NCBI RefSeq assembly: GCF_037392515.1
Contig: NC_090283.1
Coordinates: 23,650,749-23,714,748 of the forward strand
Length of the DNA stretch: 64,000 bases
Origin: Haliotis asinina
Taxonomy: Eukaryota; Mollusca; Gastropoda; Lepetellida; Haliotidae
Reading direction: 5' to 3'
The notes beneath the pieces were generated by a model that searched no databases, was not told the DNA's origin, and was given only the letters and a program-made list of their open reading frames with translations. This document shows positions 49,462 through 60,023 of the stretch, in pieces (within the stretch, counting starts at the first letter, position 1; the number at the start of each line of letters is the position of its first letter). The position numbers were made by a program, and so were the translations under genes.

Positions 49462-49996
49462 TGTAATCGGGATTCTGGAAGCTGATTGGTTCGTTTTACG
49501 TATAGCCTTTACTATGCTGAAGTAAAGCAGGTCGATACATGTATGTCGTGAGTGTTCAACGTGGGTGTTTAAGTGACCGAAGAACAGTACAACTATATTC
49601 ACAAAGGGGGATTCTTCTTGATATTTAATGACATTTAATATTTGACATTATAAAAACTCTTTTGTCCATTCTGAGTCTGTTTAAAGTTAAAAACTGTTAT
49701 TACTTGGAATAATTGCAAGGTCTATATAACAATATATCAAGCAACATTAATCGATTAGAATGATGATTTATGTGAAAGATCAACAATATTCTTTAAGCGA
49801 ACTGTTGCACCTCGATCGTTTACTTTGATGTGGGTGCTTTTTGTCATTCAGTCTTTCATTCTGGTGCTTTTGTAAAAGGCGTCCCCTTTTTCCCATGGCA
49901 ATTTGCAATTTATCCAAATATTCTTCGATTTATTTTACATCCTGCATAATCATTGTTCATTTACTGATATCTCAAATTCGATTTTATATATCGCGC

Positions 49997-50018
49997 ACAC
50001 ACACACACACACACACAC
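49997..50018. repeat. (CA)n microsatellite
   Basis: Eleven CA units, about 750 bp upstream of the RB1 ATG. Confidence 0.95.
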
Positions 50019-50196
50019 ATGGAGCTCACCTGTAGTGACATTGCAGGAATGCTGACAGACAAGAAGAACAAGCAACCTAAAGCTACACTCCTTCATTCAT
50101 ACCACCACACCCAGACACGTTTTTTCTTAAACATGTTCCTGTTTGAGATGTCATACAAACACCGTGTAACATTAGTCCCCAAATGTTCGAAGACGA

Positions 50197-50276
50197 CAAA
50201 CGTCTGTTGTGCCCTTAAATGCACAATGGTCTTAAGTGCACAGAAAGAACATTGTGCACTTAAGGGCACCACAAGC
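50197..50276. repeat. 80-bp hairpin between RB1 and the C1q genes
   Basis: TTGTGCCCTTAAATGCACAATG pairs with CATTGTGCACTTAAGGGCACC around a loop of about 20 bases. Confidence 0.45.
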
Positions 50277-50616
50277 GTCTCCTTCCTCGCACAGACCAGA
50301 AGCGCTGCCATAGGCCAGTTGGGTTCGAATGGATAACCCGAACACCATGGTGAGGATCATTTGCCTAATAGATTAAAAAGTGTACTATATTATTCTGTAG
50401 TGATGGAAAGGTTGTTTTGACTTTATAGATTTGGAGATACTGATAAGTCACCTGTTTGGAACATACTACATGATACGATATTGAAAAACACGAAATTTCA
50501 GCATTCGAACTGATGAATATAATGCCATTTCTTACAAATTTGATATCAATAAATAACATAACGGGTATCAGGGTGGGGTGATAGTGGATGGGGTGTCCGG
50601 GTAGACTTCTTGACGA

Positions 50617-51080
50617 CATGTTCTGGACGACCTACATGTTCTGGGTGACCTGCGTGTTCTGTACTACCGATATGTTCTGTACTACCTGGATGTTCTGTAA
50701 GACCTGCATGGTCTGGACGACCTACATAGTTTGGACGACCTGCATGTTCTGTACGACCTGAATGTTCTATACGACCTGATCTGGGCGACCTGCATGTTCT
50801 GTACGTACGACCTGAATGTTCTATACGACCTGCATGTTCTGTTCGGCCTACATGTTCTGAACGACCGACATGTTCTGGACGACCTACCTGTTCTATACGA
50901 CCTGCATGTTCTGTACTGCTTACATGTTCTCTACGACCTGCAAGTTCTGTACGACCTACATGTCCTGCACACCCTCCATATTCTGTACGACCTACATATT
51001 GTGGACGACCTACCTGTTCTGGGCGACCTACATGTTCTGTACGACCTGCATGTTCTTGAGGACCTGATTGTTTTGTACTA
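50617..51080. repeat. 18-bp minisatellite upstream of RB1
   Basis: About 25 units of GACCTGCATGTTCTGTAC. Long open frames on both strands (GRTEHV, DLHVLY) are artefacts of the 18-bp unit. Confidence 0.9.
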
Positions 51081-51189
51081 CTTGCATGGCTGAATATCAA
51101 GGGTAAGAATGATCTATACAGAACTGCAGGTCTATGTGTAACTTAAGATGTAACGTGACTGTTTGCTCTTTAATTTATCAGCTGGCCAT

Positions 51190-51620
51190 CAGGGCTTGCT
51201 GCCATCTGCGGGCTTTAAAATCTGCAGGCCCCGAATACAATATGCAGGGATTTTGGTTGAAGTCAAACCAATAAAAACAAAATAGACTACACTGTACTCA
51301 GTTTCACACTCTTTCTACAAAATTAAGCGAAGCCTGTGGCAGACAGAGGATCGAGTTTTTATTTGTTAGACTGGTTTTGACATTTCTACGCCAAAGCGTA
51401 AGTTAACGTAACAGGATGGATCGTGGATGATTCACGAATGTTTGTAAAGGACAAATGGGGAAACATTCCAGCTGAAAAATAATTGACAGATAATTTACTG
51501 AAGGCCATAAAGACCTGCACATATTTGAAACTGCCGGCCCGTATAGTAACAACCGGCGCTAGGCCTCCGGGTCGGCGGTTATTTCGACCGCTGCCTCTAT
51601 TTAAAACACCAATATGCCTT
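51190..51620 (-). repeat. Dispersed repeat CAGCAGGCCC family, copy 2
   Basis: Same landmarks on minus (GGCCATCAGGGC, GACAGATAATTTACTG, GCCTCCGGGTC). Confidence 0.6.
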
Positions 51621-51649
51621 ATTCTACACGCCTGCCATGCATCAATGCA

Positions 51650-52745
51650 ATATGAGTGAGTGAGTTTAGTTTTACGGCACACTTAGCAATATTCCAGCAA
51701 AATGGAGGCGGTCTGCAAATAATCGAGTCTGGAACAGACAATTATGTGATCAACAGCATGAGCATTCATCTACGCTACTAGGAACCGATGTGTCAACCCA
51801 AAGGAAAACTGTAGCGCAGATAGGGTTGCGCAGCATAGAGAATATGACCAGTCTTCTAATATGCGAGCTTAGCGGGCAAAGGTTGGCAACGTACTTCCCT
51901 CGCTTCGGATCAAAAATAATTTTTCATATCAAAATAAAATATCGCCACCATCAAAGGCACACTCCCATTTCTTCACTTGGTTATTCTCTTACATTTCCTA
52001 CTCCATGTCAATAATTACTCACGTGAAATCTGTTTTATTCAACATTGTGAACGCCACTCGTGGCATTCAGATCGTTCTTCGCCTCCATTACCCCTGCCAC
52101 CTTCCGGTTGAACGGAGTGACGGAACAAGAATAAGCAAACATTAAAAAGAAATAGCATATTGTCTAATTTTATCATGAACCTGTTGGAGTTTATTTGTCT
52201 GATCTGTCGTCGCTATTGTTAGAATTTTCGTAACATTTATTCTACATGTAAACAACTCTGGCGTAATGGGCGAATTAAGCAGGAGAGGTAACTGTAAGTA
52301 TTCCATATGGAATATTAGGCTCCAGTTCCTTCACTCCTTCGTACCGGAAGCTGGCAGGGGTAATGGAGGCGAAGAATGGTCTGATACCACAAACTATGCT
52401 TAAAATGTTGAATAAAGAATATTTCACGTAAGTAATTGTTCAACATGGGGTTGGAAGGGTGAGAGCACAACCAGTGAAGAAATGGGTGTATACCTATGAT
52501 GGTGGCGATATTTTATTTGGACATGAAATATATTCTTCGAACCGAAGCGAGGATCAAATGTACGTTGCAAACCTTTGTTCCCTTCGCTCGCATGTAAGAA
52601 GACTTAGCATTTTCTCCATGCTGCGCAAGCCACTTGCGCTACAGTTTGCCTGTGGTGAACCAAGTCACAAGCTTGACCACCCGATCCCGTTACAAGCATG
52701 GGTTATTGAAGATCAGTTCTAACCAGCATCTTCACGGGTGCAGTG
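51650..52745 (+). mobile_element. GTCTGGACCAGAC repeat split by the foldback element
   Basis: 51650-51798 begins GAGTGAGTGAGTTTAG; 52658-52745 resumes AACCAAGTCACAAGCTTGAC and ends ATCTTCACGGGT. This gives both ends of the repeat unit. Confidence 0.8.
51799..52657. mobile_element. Foldback element inserted in a SINE
   Basis: 859 bp. Two inverted arms of about 320-350 bp (outer ends AAACTGTAGCGCA ... TTGCGCAGCAT), loop about 52130-52320. AACC at 51795-51798 and 52658-52661 looks like a 4-bp duplication. The SINE reads continuously once it is removed. No coding capacity. Confidence 0.75.
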
Positions 52746-52979
52746 TATCATGACAGTGCACATAGCAAGATGAATAGTAGCGTAGATGAATGCTTATGTT
52801 CTTGTTTTACGCCGCATGCAGCAACACGTCAGTTACATGGTATGGTGGCTGATAAGGGCCGTCGCTTTCTAGCCTTAAAATTCTGCCAAGATTCCCTTAT
52901 CGGAGTCTGTACATAATCTATGCCAGACAAATGGCACCTGCAGCAATGAATACTGTTATCGAACGATAGGCACACCTGT

Positions 52980-52985
52980 CACGTG
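52980..52985. promoter_or_regulatory. E-box CACGTG upstream of C1q copy A
   Basis: TGTCACGTG, 72 bp before the ATG, retained at the matching place in copy B. Confidence 0.4.
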
Positions 52986-53524
52986 TTCCTTCGTGATTAA
53001 CTTTGAGATTTTTGCATATGTTGTGCAGCTTTTTGAGCTCAATGCAAGAACGTATCATGTCTATGGATGTTGTATTTCCATGTTTATTACTGTGTGCAGG
53101 GTCAGTCTCAGGATTTATTCTGCCCGCGACAATCCTTAGCATTTCAGGTGACTCGATGACACTGAACAGTCGCGTTCTGCAGGTGGAGCAGAACATGGCC
53201 ATCCTCCAAGGAACATCGACGCAGCTTCAAGCAGAACTTCAGAGAACGCAGACACAACTACAGAACGCCCTGACAGACTTACAGACTAGCAAGGCACAAC
53301 AAGGGCTTATGGCTCTCTGAAAAGTGAAATGAATTCCCTAAAAACCATGCCGGTATTGCCAACAGGGCAGATACCTGGTGTCGGTAAGTAGAAATCGCTC
53401 TTATTCCTTTAGTACATCTCCAGATTAATCCATTAACACCCCTCAACATCCAGAGAGTTTTTTCAGTCCATGCTCTGTCCATTACTCCATCGTCTTATCC
53501 GTGCAGTATGGACCTATATTTCAT

Positions 53525-53650
53525 TCTTCCGTATTGTTTAACGCCATACTAACCAATATTCCCGCTACATGACGGCGTTATATATAAATAATCAATTGTG
53601 GACCAAACAATCCAGGAGTCAACATCACAAGAACCAACTGAAAGACGCAA
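53525..53650 (+). mobile_element. Partial GTCTGGACCAGAC repeat in the C1q copy A intron
   Basis: TTGTTTAACGCCATACTAAC and GTGGACCAAACAATCCAGGA. Confidence 0.6.
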
Positions 53651-53773
53651 CAAAGACAACTAACCTGTTTCAGTGAGCGTCGAGTTTCAAAAGGACAAGA
53701 AATATGCACCAAACTTTCTCGAAAGAATTACTTTGAATGAACCAATAACAGAGGTTTTCTTTCTTTTTGACAG

Positions 53774-54180
53774 CAGCAAAGACCCCAGATGTGTCTTTCC
53801 AAGTACGTGATCCACCCAGCCATATACTTTCTTCAACCCCCGTGAAATTCAATACGGTCGACTACAACGCCGGCTCCGGCTACAACAGCATCACAGGGAA
53901 GTTCACAGCGCCAGTCAAAGGGACCTATATGTTCTGGACCCAGCTTGAAATGGGAGGAGGGTCCAACACTGCCTTGTACGTCTACATAAAGAGGACAGGA
54001 GGGCTGAACATGGCGGCAGGCTACATGGAAACAGGGTCAAGTTTTGGTGACGTGGATGCTTCTGCCCAAGCTCTTGGACATCTAGAGATGGGGCAAGAGG
54101 TGTGGGTGGAGGTCACTAATGCATATGATATCTACCATAGTGCATCGTACTTCGGTGGTGCTCTTATTTCACAAGGGTGA
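53774..54180 (+). CDS. C1q copy A exon 2 (C1q domain)
   Basis: 407 nt, open throughout, closely similar to 59340-59746. Intact although exon 1 is out of frame. Confidence 0.88.
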
Positions 54181-54349
54181 TCAATAAGCAGTAATTACAA
54201 AATGGAGGCAAGTACTTATTCCTACAGAATGCCTACTTAACTTTATTATAACAAAAATCTGAAAACAGTCTTAACAAAATCATCTTTGCTGTTGCCAAAA
54301 GTGCTGAAAGAGTAAAGCGTGTTTGCGTTTTGTGCCTTCTATGGTCTTG

Positions 54350-54355
54350 AATAAA
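54350..54355 (+). terminator. Polyadenylation signal, C1q copy A
   Basis: AATAAA in GGTCTTGAATAAAAACTC, aligned with that of copy B. Confidence 0.6.
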
Positions 54356-54891
54356 AACTCAGACAGTGAGCGTCATGTTTTTCATTATATCCTCTCAAGA
54401 CTTGTTCTCCAAACGGTGAATCCCATCACCAAATATGACATTCCAGACAAAATGCCACATGACTTCAGGAACTTCGGCCAAAGAATCCTTCAGGATACAT
54501 TTTGGATTATACATAGTCTTTGTATCCAAAGTATATATCTCAGTCAAAATTCTTTCTCAGTCAAACTCAGTATTGAAGTTGGACAGGTGTTGTTCTATAA
54601 GCCTCTGCAAAAATGACATGCTAGAGGGAACACACGCTGGAGGAAGATCAACGTACGCGATGGCAATTCTCTTAGCATTGCCTGTTTGAGGTCAGACGAA
54701 ACTCTGTCGGAAACGGGAGAGGCACGTGCATAATCCGGGTAGTTGACTGTTGTTGTTTACTGATGTAAACAAAGATGCATAAGGGCAGAAATTTTTACTG
54801 GGCCCAGTCTTAGCATACGTTAAGTATCCCAAGATGCCTTGCGGCATGGATCTGTTGATCACTTCAGCACCGCGATTACGTATGTCTTGAG

Positions 54892-55275
54892 CTGGGCCTA
54901 GATTTTCGAAGCTCCCTTAGCGCTAAGATAGTCGTAAGTTAATATTAATGTATAATACTCACGACTCTCTTAGCGCTAAGGGAGCTTCGAAAATCGAGGC
55001 CCAGGGCCCCGTTCCTCAAAGCGATCGCTGCGCAACGACATCGCGGAAATGCAACAGGTATCGTTTTGCTGTGACTTTCCGGTATACCGACATAACGATA
55101 ATACCAGATAACACAGTACTGTTGCAGATCAACCCCTACTACAGATCTGTATGTGTGCGTCAGTGTGTGTGCTTGCACCCGACCACCCCTTTCTCGAAAA
55201 TCTGTAGCGCTAAGATAGCCGTAAGGCACTAACGACCATCTTTTCGCTAAGAGAGCTTCGAAAATCTAGGCCAAG
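54892..55275. repeat. Palindromic repeat AGCTTCGAAAATC between the C1q copies
   Basis: 54892-54940 and 54958-55008 are near-perfect inverted arms (GATTTTCGAAGCTCCCTTAG, AGCGCTAAGATAGTCG). A third partial arm lies at 55195-55275. Probably two overlapping copies of a short palindromic element. Confidence 0.6.
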
Positions 55276-55494
55276 GAGCTTGCAACTCCTATACCTTAAC
55301 ATGGACGGTTGGGACTGTCGTAGCTGTGCTTTGCTTTGGGGCGCATGCCATAGGCGGATTCAAAGGAGGGATTCCGATTAACAACACTACACTATTCGAT
55401 GTACCCAACCAACAGCACTTGGGCAGAATTATCTGGTGATTAGGAACAAATTATATGCAATCAGAAGCAGTTGAATCGAAATCGAAATAACCCC

Positions 55495-55925
55495 CGGCCC
55501 GGAGGCCCAGCGCCAGTTGTTATTGTATCGGGCCAGCAGTTTCGAATATGTGCGGGCCCTTATATCCTCCAGTAAATTATCTGTCAGTTATATTTCAACT
55601 GGAATGCATCCGCATGTTTTCTTTATTAACGCTCGGGGATCACCTACGATCCTTCATGCTACGATAACTTACAGTTTCACTTCCTGGTTTTTCAGCGCCG
55701 TAGAAAGTCAACACCAGTTCAACAAATATTAACTCCTCTGTGTGCCATAGGCTTGATTTTGTATAAACAGTGTGAAACTTTGTACATTGTAGTCTATTTT
55801 GTTTTTATTGGTTTGACTTTAACGAAATGGGCATACAGATTTCATTCAGATTTTAAAGCCTGCATTTAGCAGCAGGCCCTGATGGCCGGCCGGTAAAATA
55901 AAATATTGCAAACAATGGTTGACGG
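55495..55925 (+). repeat. Dispersed repeat CAGCAGGCCC family, copy 3
   Basis: Best preserved copy, from CCCGGCCCGGAGGCCCAGC to GCAGCAGGCCCTGATGGCC, about 430 bp. No coding capacity seen. Confidence 0.65.
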
Positions 55926-56837
55926 ACATTTCACAACCTGAGTTAACGTGTGCATCAAACGCTATAGGTGGCGGCAATATGTCTACCTTTACGAAAGAAA
56001 ATAGGACATGAACATGGCTCATTTCTCAATATAACATGGCAGTACACATAGCTAAGTTGTTTTGTACTTAGTTCTTAAATTCTTAATATTAGAATTGTGA
56101 ACTGACTTTTTTGACATCACATTTCTTCAAGGGCATGTCACAATGTCTAGTGTCAAGTCTAAAGGATTTTCACATAATGGTATCAACAGTTACACAATGA
56201 TTAAAGAAAACAACACAGATCATGTTTGTGTCTTTTGGAATTAAAAATGGCATAATATCAAATAATGGTCACTTACTTACACAATCGTCCATTTCCTTAT
56301 TAGCGTGAATCTGACATGGATTAACACAAGTACACATATCGATGTTTGAGCAAGAGTATGACAGTCTCGTTTTGGGCATGATTGTGATGACCAACGCATA
56401 ATCTTTACAATGGGTATATTCGAGCACAATTCCCAGTAAACGAAACGTACTGTGTCTTTTTTGCACCGTTCCACGAGTATACATGATTACAAAAAGATGA
56501 ACTTTATATTAAAAGTCACACCAATATTTTGCATATTTGACCAAACTTTCAAAAGCGATTATCTCGAAAGTAGGTGTGTGTGGGTTATCACTGTCTTCTC
56601 CCGACCTATTCATATGACAGACATAGGAAAGAAATGAAGGTTTCGCATCACGGATCTCAAGCATTGCCAATGTGGACAGGAAGCAAGATGCTGTTTCTTT
56701 TATAACCCTTTTCGCTTGTTGTTGTATGCAGCTCTCAGCGATGTGCCAGTTATATGGCGGCAGTCTTTAATAAGCTGTACCAGACTAACAGCACTTGCAG
56801 CAAAAGCAGACCGTTATCGCCCGAAGTACAGACTTGT

Positions 56838-56843
56838 CACGTG
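56838..56843. promoter_or_regulatory. E-box CACGTG of C1q copy B, displaced by a transposon
   Basis: Same TGTCACGTG context as copy A, but now 1.36 kb from the ATG because the Tc1 element sits between. Confidence 0.4.
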
Positions 56844-56859
56844 ACTTAACTTTGAGATA

Positions 56860-58156
56860 CAGTATGGTTCAAAATTATTGAGAATAGCTAAAGCATTTCA
56901 TATTATTAAACGAGAACAAATCAGATAAAATTGAATGTATTGTGAAAGTGAACTGACCTTTTCATGTCGTGTAGGTAACAATTTAATATTTTATCAAGTC
57001 TCCTTGAGCTTCACGGCACAGTCTAAGACGGGTAGGCATACTTCCTATCAGAGAGGTTAGTGTTTCGTGAGTTATGCTGTCCCAGTATCGGACCACTTCT
57101 CTCTTCATGTCTTCAATTTTTGTCAACCCCTTTTGATTCACACATTCCTTCATCATCCCCCAAATGTTCTCAATGGGATTTAAGTCAGGACTATATGTAG
57201 GAAATGGTAATGCAGTCACATTTTTCTCCTGAAACCACTGCTTGGCATGTTTTGCGGTGTGTTTAGGAACATTATCTTGCTGCAAAATCCAGTCATTTCC
57301 ATAAAACACATGTGCACTTGGAAGGAGAAAATTATCTAATATGTTAGTGTAGCGTTGACTTGTCAGATTTCCCTCAAACACACACAGCGGGGTCGTTCCT
57401 AATAAGGATATCCCTCCCCATACATGAAACTTTGGGCTGTATTTAGGTCGTCGATACAACGGTGCTGACGCAGACTTTGTATATATTTTCACATTATTGG
57501 GATATACCCATATTGAGCTTTCATCAGTAAAAATCACATTTTCCCAGTCAAAGTTTTCATGTGCCAAACACCACTCAACACGCCTGTCTTTATGTTCTTG
57601 TTTCATGAGAGGAGAAGGAATTCCAGTCTTTTTCTCCCATCCAAGATCAATCAAATTTCTTCTAACTGTAGATTTTGATACAACTGTTGATCCCCTTTCT
57701 ATCATTCCATACCTGATGGTGGAGATGCTTGCCCTTTGCTTTTTAGACGCTAAAATTCCCAGCCGGACGCGATCTGAGAAGTCCAATTTTCTGGGTCTCC
57801 CTGCTCCTTTCTGGTGCCCAAAAACCTTTCCCTCTTTAAAATTCTTCCTAATCCTATACACAGTAGAAAGAGGAGTTCCTGTTCTCTCTGCCAATGTATT
57901 TACATCATCAATTCCTTGATTACACAACTCAAAAATCAACCTTCTTTTATCTTCAGCAGACATTGTTGACAGTGCTGAGGAAAATGACGTCTGCTACAAA
58001 TTCAGGGGAGGTAACTCTAATTGTACTATACTCAGTAGGCCAAGATGAGTTACCTCCCTTATACCATTACTTAGTTTTAAGTATCAGTGAATCAGTTGAG
58101 GTGTTAGGATAGCTCAAAGTAAGAAGAAAAATTCTCAATAATTATGAACCAGACTA
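56860..58156 (-). mobile_element. Tc1-like DNA transposon
   Basis: 1297 bp bounded by TA at 56858-56859 and 58157-58158. Left end CAGTATGGTTCAAAATTATT and right end (reversed) TAGTCTGGTTCATAATTATT are imperfect inverted repeats. One transposase gene inside. C1q copy A shows the same flank without it (TTAACTTTGAGAT then TTGCAT). Confidence 0.93.
56983..57963 (-). CDS. Tc1-like transposase (DD34E), intact
   Basis: 326 residues, usual Tc1 length. N-terminal paired helix-turn-helix (about 1-110, with STVYRIRKNF) and GRPR motif at 55-58. Catalytic triad D147 (FTDES), D230 (QQDNVPKHTA), E265 (SPDLNPIENIW), with 34 residues between the second D and E. Cuts and pastes the element at TA. No stop or frameshift seen, so it may be active or recently so. 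Confidence 0.95.
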   Translation of the reverse strand: MSAEDKRRLIFELCNQGIDDVNTLAERTGTPLSTVYRIRKNFKEGKVFGHQKGAGRPRKLDFSDRVRLGILASKKQRASISTIRYGMIERGSTVVSKSTVRRNLIDLGWEKKTGIPSPLMKQEHKDRRVEWCLAHENFDWENVIFTDESSIWVYPNNVKIYTKSASAPLYRRPKYSPKFHVWGGISLLGTTPLCVFEGNLTSQRYTNILDNFLLPSAHVFYGNDWILQQDNVPKHTAKHAKQWFQEKNVTALPFPTYSPDLNPIENIWGMMKECVNQKGLTKIEDMKREVVRYWDSITHETLTSLIGSMPTRLRLCREAQGDLIKY

Positions 58157-58203
58157 TAGTTGCATCTGTTCTACAGTTTTGTTACTAAAAGCAAGAGGGT
58201 GTC

Positions 58204-58762
58204 ATGGTTGTTGATGTTGTGTTTCTGTGTGTTCTGTCTGGGTCAGTCTCAGGATTTATTCTGCCAACGACAAAGACAGAAGGTACAGATGACATGTCAA
58301 CACTGAAGACGCACGTTTTACTGTTGGAGCAGAATGTGGACGTCCTCCAAAGAACAACCGCGCAGCTTCGGTCAGATCTACAGGCAACAATGACGGGTCT
58401 TCAGAACACGCAGACACAACTACGCACCGCTCTGTCAGACCTGCAGACCAGCAAGACAGAACAGGGGTTCGCAACTGATGAGATATCCTCACTGAAAAAC
58501 GCCGTGAATATCCTGGAGGGCAAGGTGAAATTGTCAGCAGACGACATTGCTTCAGTCCAAACAGAGTTAAAATCCATACCACACGGTAGCTCGCATGGTG
58601 ACGTTCAGCTGAATCTGACACTGCTAGATGTCATGAGGAACGACGTGCAGCTGAACAATGCTTTGATGAATACGTTACAGGCGGATGTCCACATGATACG
58701 GAACAACCTCAGTTCCACATCCTTGGAAGTTGCAGCTCTGGAAAGAAACATGTCTGATGTCG
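58204..58762 (+). CDS. C1q copy B exon 1 (signal peptide, coiled coil)
   Basis: 559 nt ending GATGTCG|GTGAGT. ATG 58204 aligns with ATG 53057 of copy A. Confidence 0.88.
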
Positions 58763-58894
58763 GTGAGTAGAAACCACTCTTATGTATCCAGATACATTCA
58801 TTAACACGGCTTAACATACAGTGAGATCTTACAGTCAGTGTCATGTTTATTTCTCTAGTGCCTTGCCCGTGCAGTATGCAGCAGCTGCTACCAT

Positions 58895-58973
<79 letters not shown>

Positions 58974-59746
58974 TTTGCTATTTAAAGATTTTTGGTATTT
59001 CTTTCTTTTCTCGATTTTCATGGAAACAATTTGGACTTGGCTCAAAAGGGAGCAGTGGACTTCGTTTCCGGAGCACAATCCGAAAACCTGTCAATATGTT
59101 TCATCAAAACTTGGCAGAGATATGAAACAGAATTTGAAGTGGTACATTTTGCTGTATGCACATTTGGGGCATTTATTTTTTCTGGTTTCTATGGAAACGA
59201 TTCGGACTTGTTCTATAAAAATCAAGTTGGACTTTTTGTAAATGTCAGATAATTTATTCTTTCAAATTTCTGAGTCAGGTAGGATTTGTTATCTTATCAT
59301 GACTCATGATTTAGTTTTGTTTTCTATTTATTTTGACAGCAACAACGATTCCAAATGTGGCTTTCCAAGCACATGATCCACCCAGCCATACACCATCAGC
59401 ATCACCAGTGAAATTCCAATTGGTCAACTACAACGCCGGCTCCGGCTACAACAGATACACAGGGAAGTTCACAGTGCCAGTCAGCGGTACCTATGTCTTC
59501 TGGACACAGCTTGAAATGGGAGGAGGGTCCAACACTGCCTTGTACGTTTACATAAAGAAGACAGGAGGGGTGAACATGGCGGCAGGCTACATGGAAACAG
59601 GGTCAAGTTTTGGTGACGTGGATGCTTCTGCCCAAACTGTTGATCGTCTGCAGAAAGGGCAAGAGGTGTGGGTGGAGATTACTACAAAATATGAAATCTA
59701 CCACAGTGCGTCGTATTTCGGTGGTGTCCTTCTGTCCGTAGGATGA
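58204..59746 (+). CDS. Secreted coiled-coil C1q-domain protein, copy B
   Basis: Two exons, 58204-58762 and 59340-59746, joined by a GTGAGT/TTGACAG intron in phase 1; 321 residues. Signal peptide MVVDVVFLCVLSGSVSG, coiled coil about 30-180 (leucine/glutamine heptads such as LQNTQTQLRTALSDLQ), C1q domain about 187-321 with the jelly-roll landmarks YNAGSGYNRYTGKFTVPVSG, YVFWTQLEMGGGSNTALYVY and YHSASYFGGVLL. C1q-domain proteins trimerise and act in mollusc innate immunity as secreted lectin-like recognition molecules; that role is from the family. Lacks a collagen stalk. Intron 58763-59339 has a TTTA microsatellite and a dispersed repeat. Confidence 0.9.
58897..58978. repeat. (TTTA)n microsatellite in C1q copy B intron
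   Basis: About 20 uninterrupted ATTT units. Confidence 0.95.
59340..59746 (+). CDS. C1q copy B exon 2 (C1q domain)
   Basis: 407 nt, same length as copy A exon 2; acceptor TTTTGACAG; TGA stop follows SVG. Confidence 0.92.
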
Positions 59747-60017
59747 CCAATGTGCAGGAGTAATTACAAAACTGAGGCAGTTTAGGTACTGGAATTCCTA
59801 CTTATATATTTTAACAAAAATCTGAAAACAATGATCTTATTTACAAGGGTGATCAGTGAGCGGTCATTACAAAAGAGGGTAAAGTTAGTTATTGGAATTC
59901 CTTCTTAAATGCTGTAACAAAAATTATTCTGGAAATAATGTTAACAAAATCATCTTTGTTTTTGTCAAAAATGTCGTAAATAAAACATGTTTGCATTGTG
60001 TGCCTTTAATGATCTTC

Positions 60018-60023
60018 AATAAA
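60018..60023 (+). terminator. Polyadenylation signal, C1q copy B
   Basis: AATAAA in GATCTTCAATAAAGATTC, about 275 bp after the stop; an earlier AATAAA lies near 59980. Confidence 0.6.

Larger units (their letters stand above)
49388..49499. promoter_or_regulatory. Cluster of CCAAT boxes
   Basis: CCAAT on plus at 49388-49392 and inverted (ATTGG) at 49404-49408 and 49495-49499. Three in 112 bp around the E2F sites suggest an NF-Y type proximal promoter for RB1. No TATA box is obvious near a plausible start. Confidence 0.5.
53057..54180 (+). pseudogene. C1q-domain protein gene, copy A (exon 1 frameshifted)
   Basis: Exon 1 (53057-53383) encodes a signal peptide (MSMDVVFPCLLLCAGSVSG) and a coiled coil (LQVEQNMAILQ ... 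TQLQNALTDLQ). Intron 53384-53773 (GTAAGT/TTGACAG) holds a SINE. Exon 2 (53774-54180, 407 nt) is an intact C1q domain (FNTVDYNAGSGYNSITGKF; TALYVYI; SASYFGGAL). Relative to copy B, exon 1 is one base out of frame: TGA at 53318 ends the frame, and the last 60-odd bases read on only in another frame. Exon 1 is also 232 nt shorter. ATG 53057 aligns with copy B's start. Could be a pseudogene or an indel error. Confidence 0.75.

Noticed and set aside
50546..51100. 184-residue frame of GRTEHVGRPEHVGR repeats and its plus-strand mirror
   Set aside because: An 18-bp tandem repeat stays open in all multiples of three; both strands are equally open, so no coding signal.
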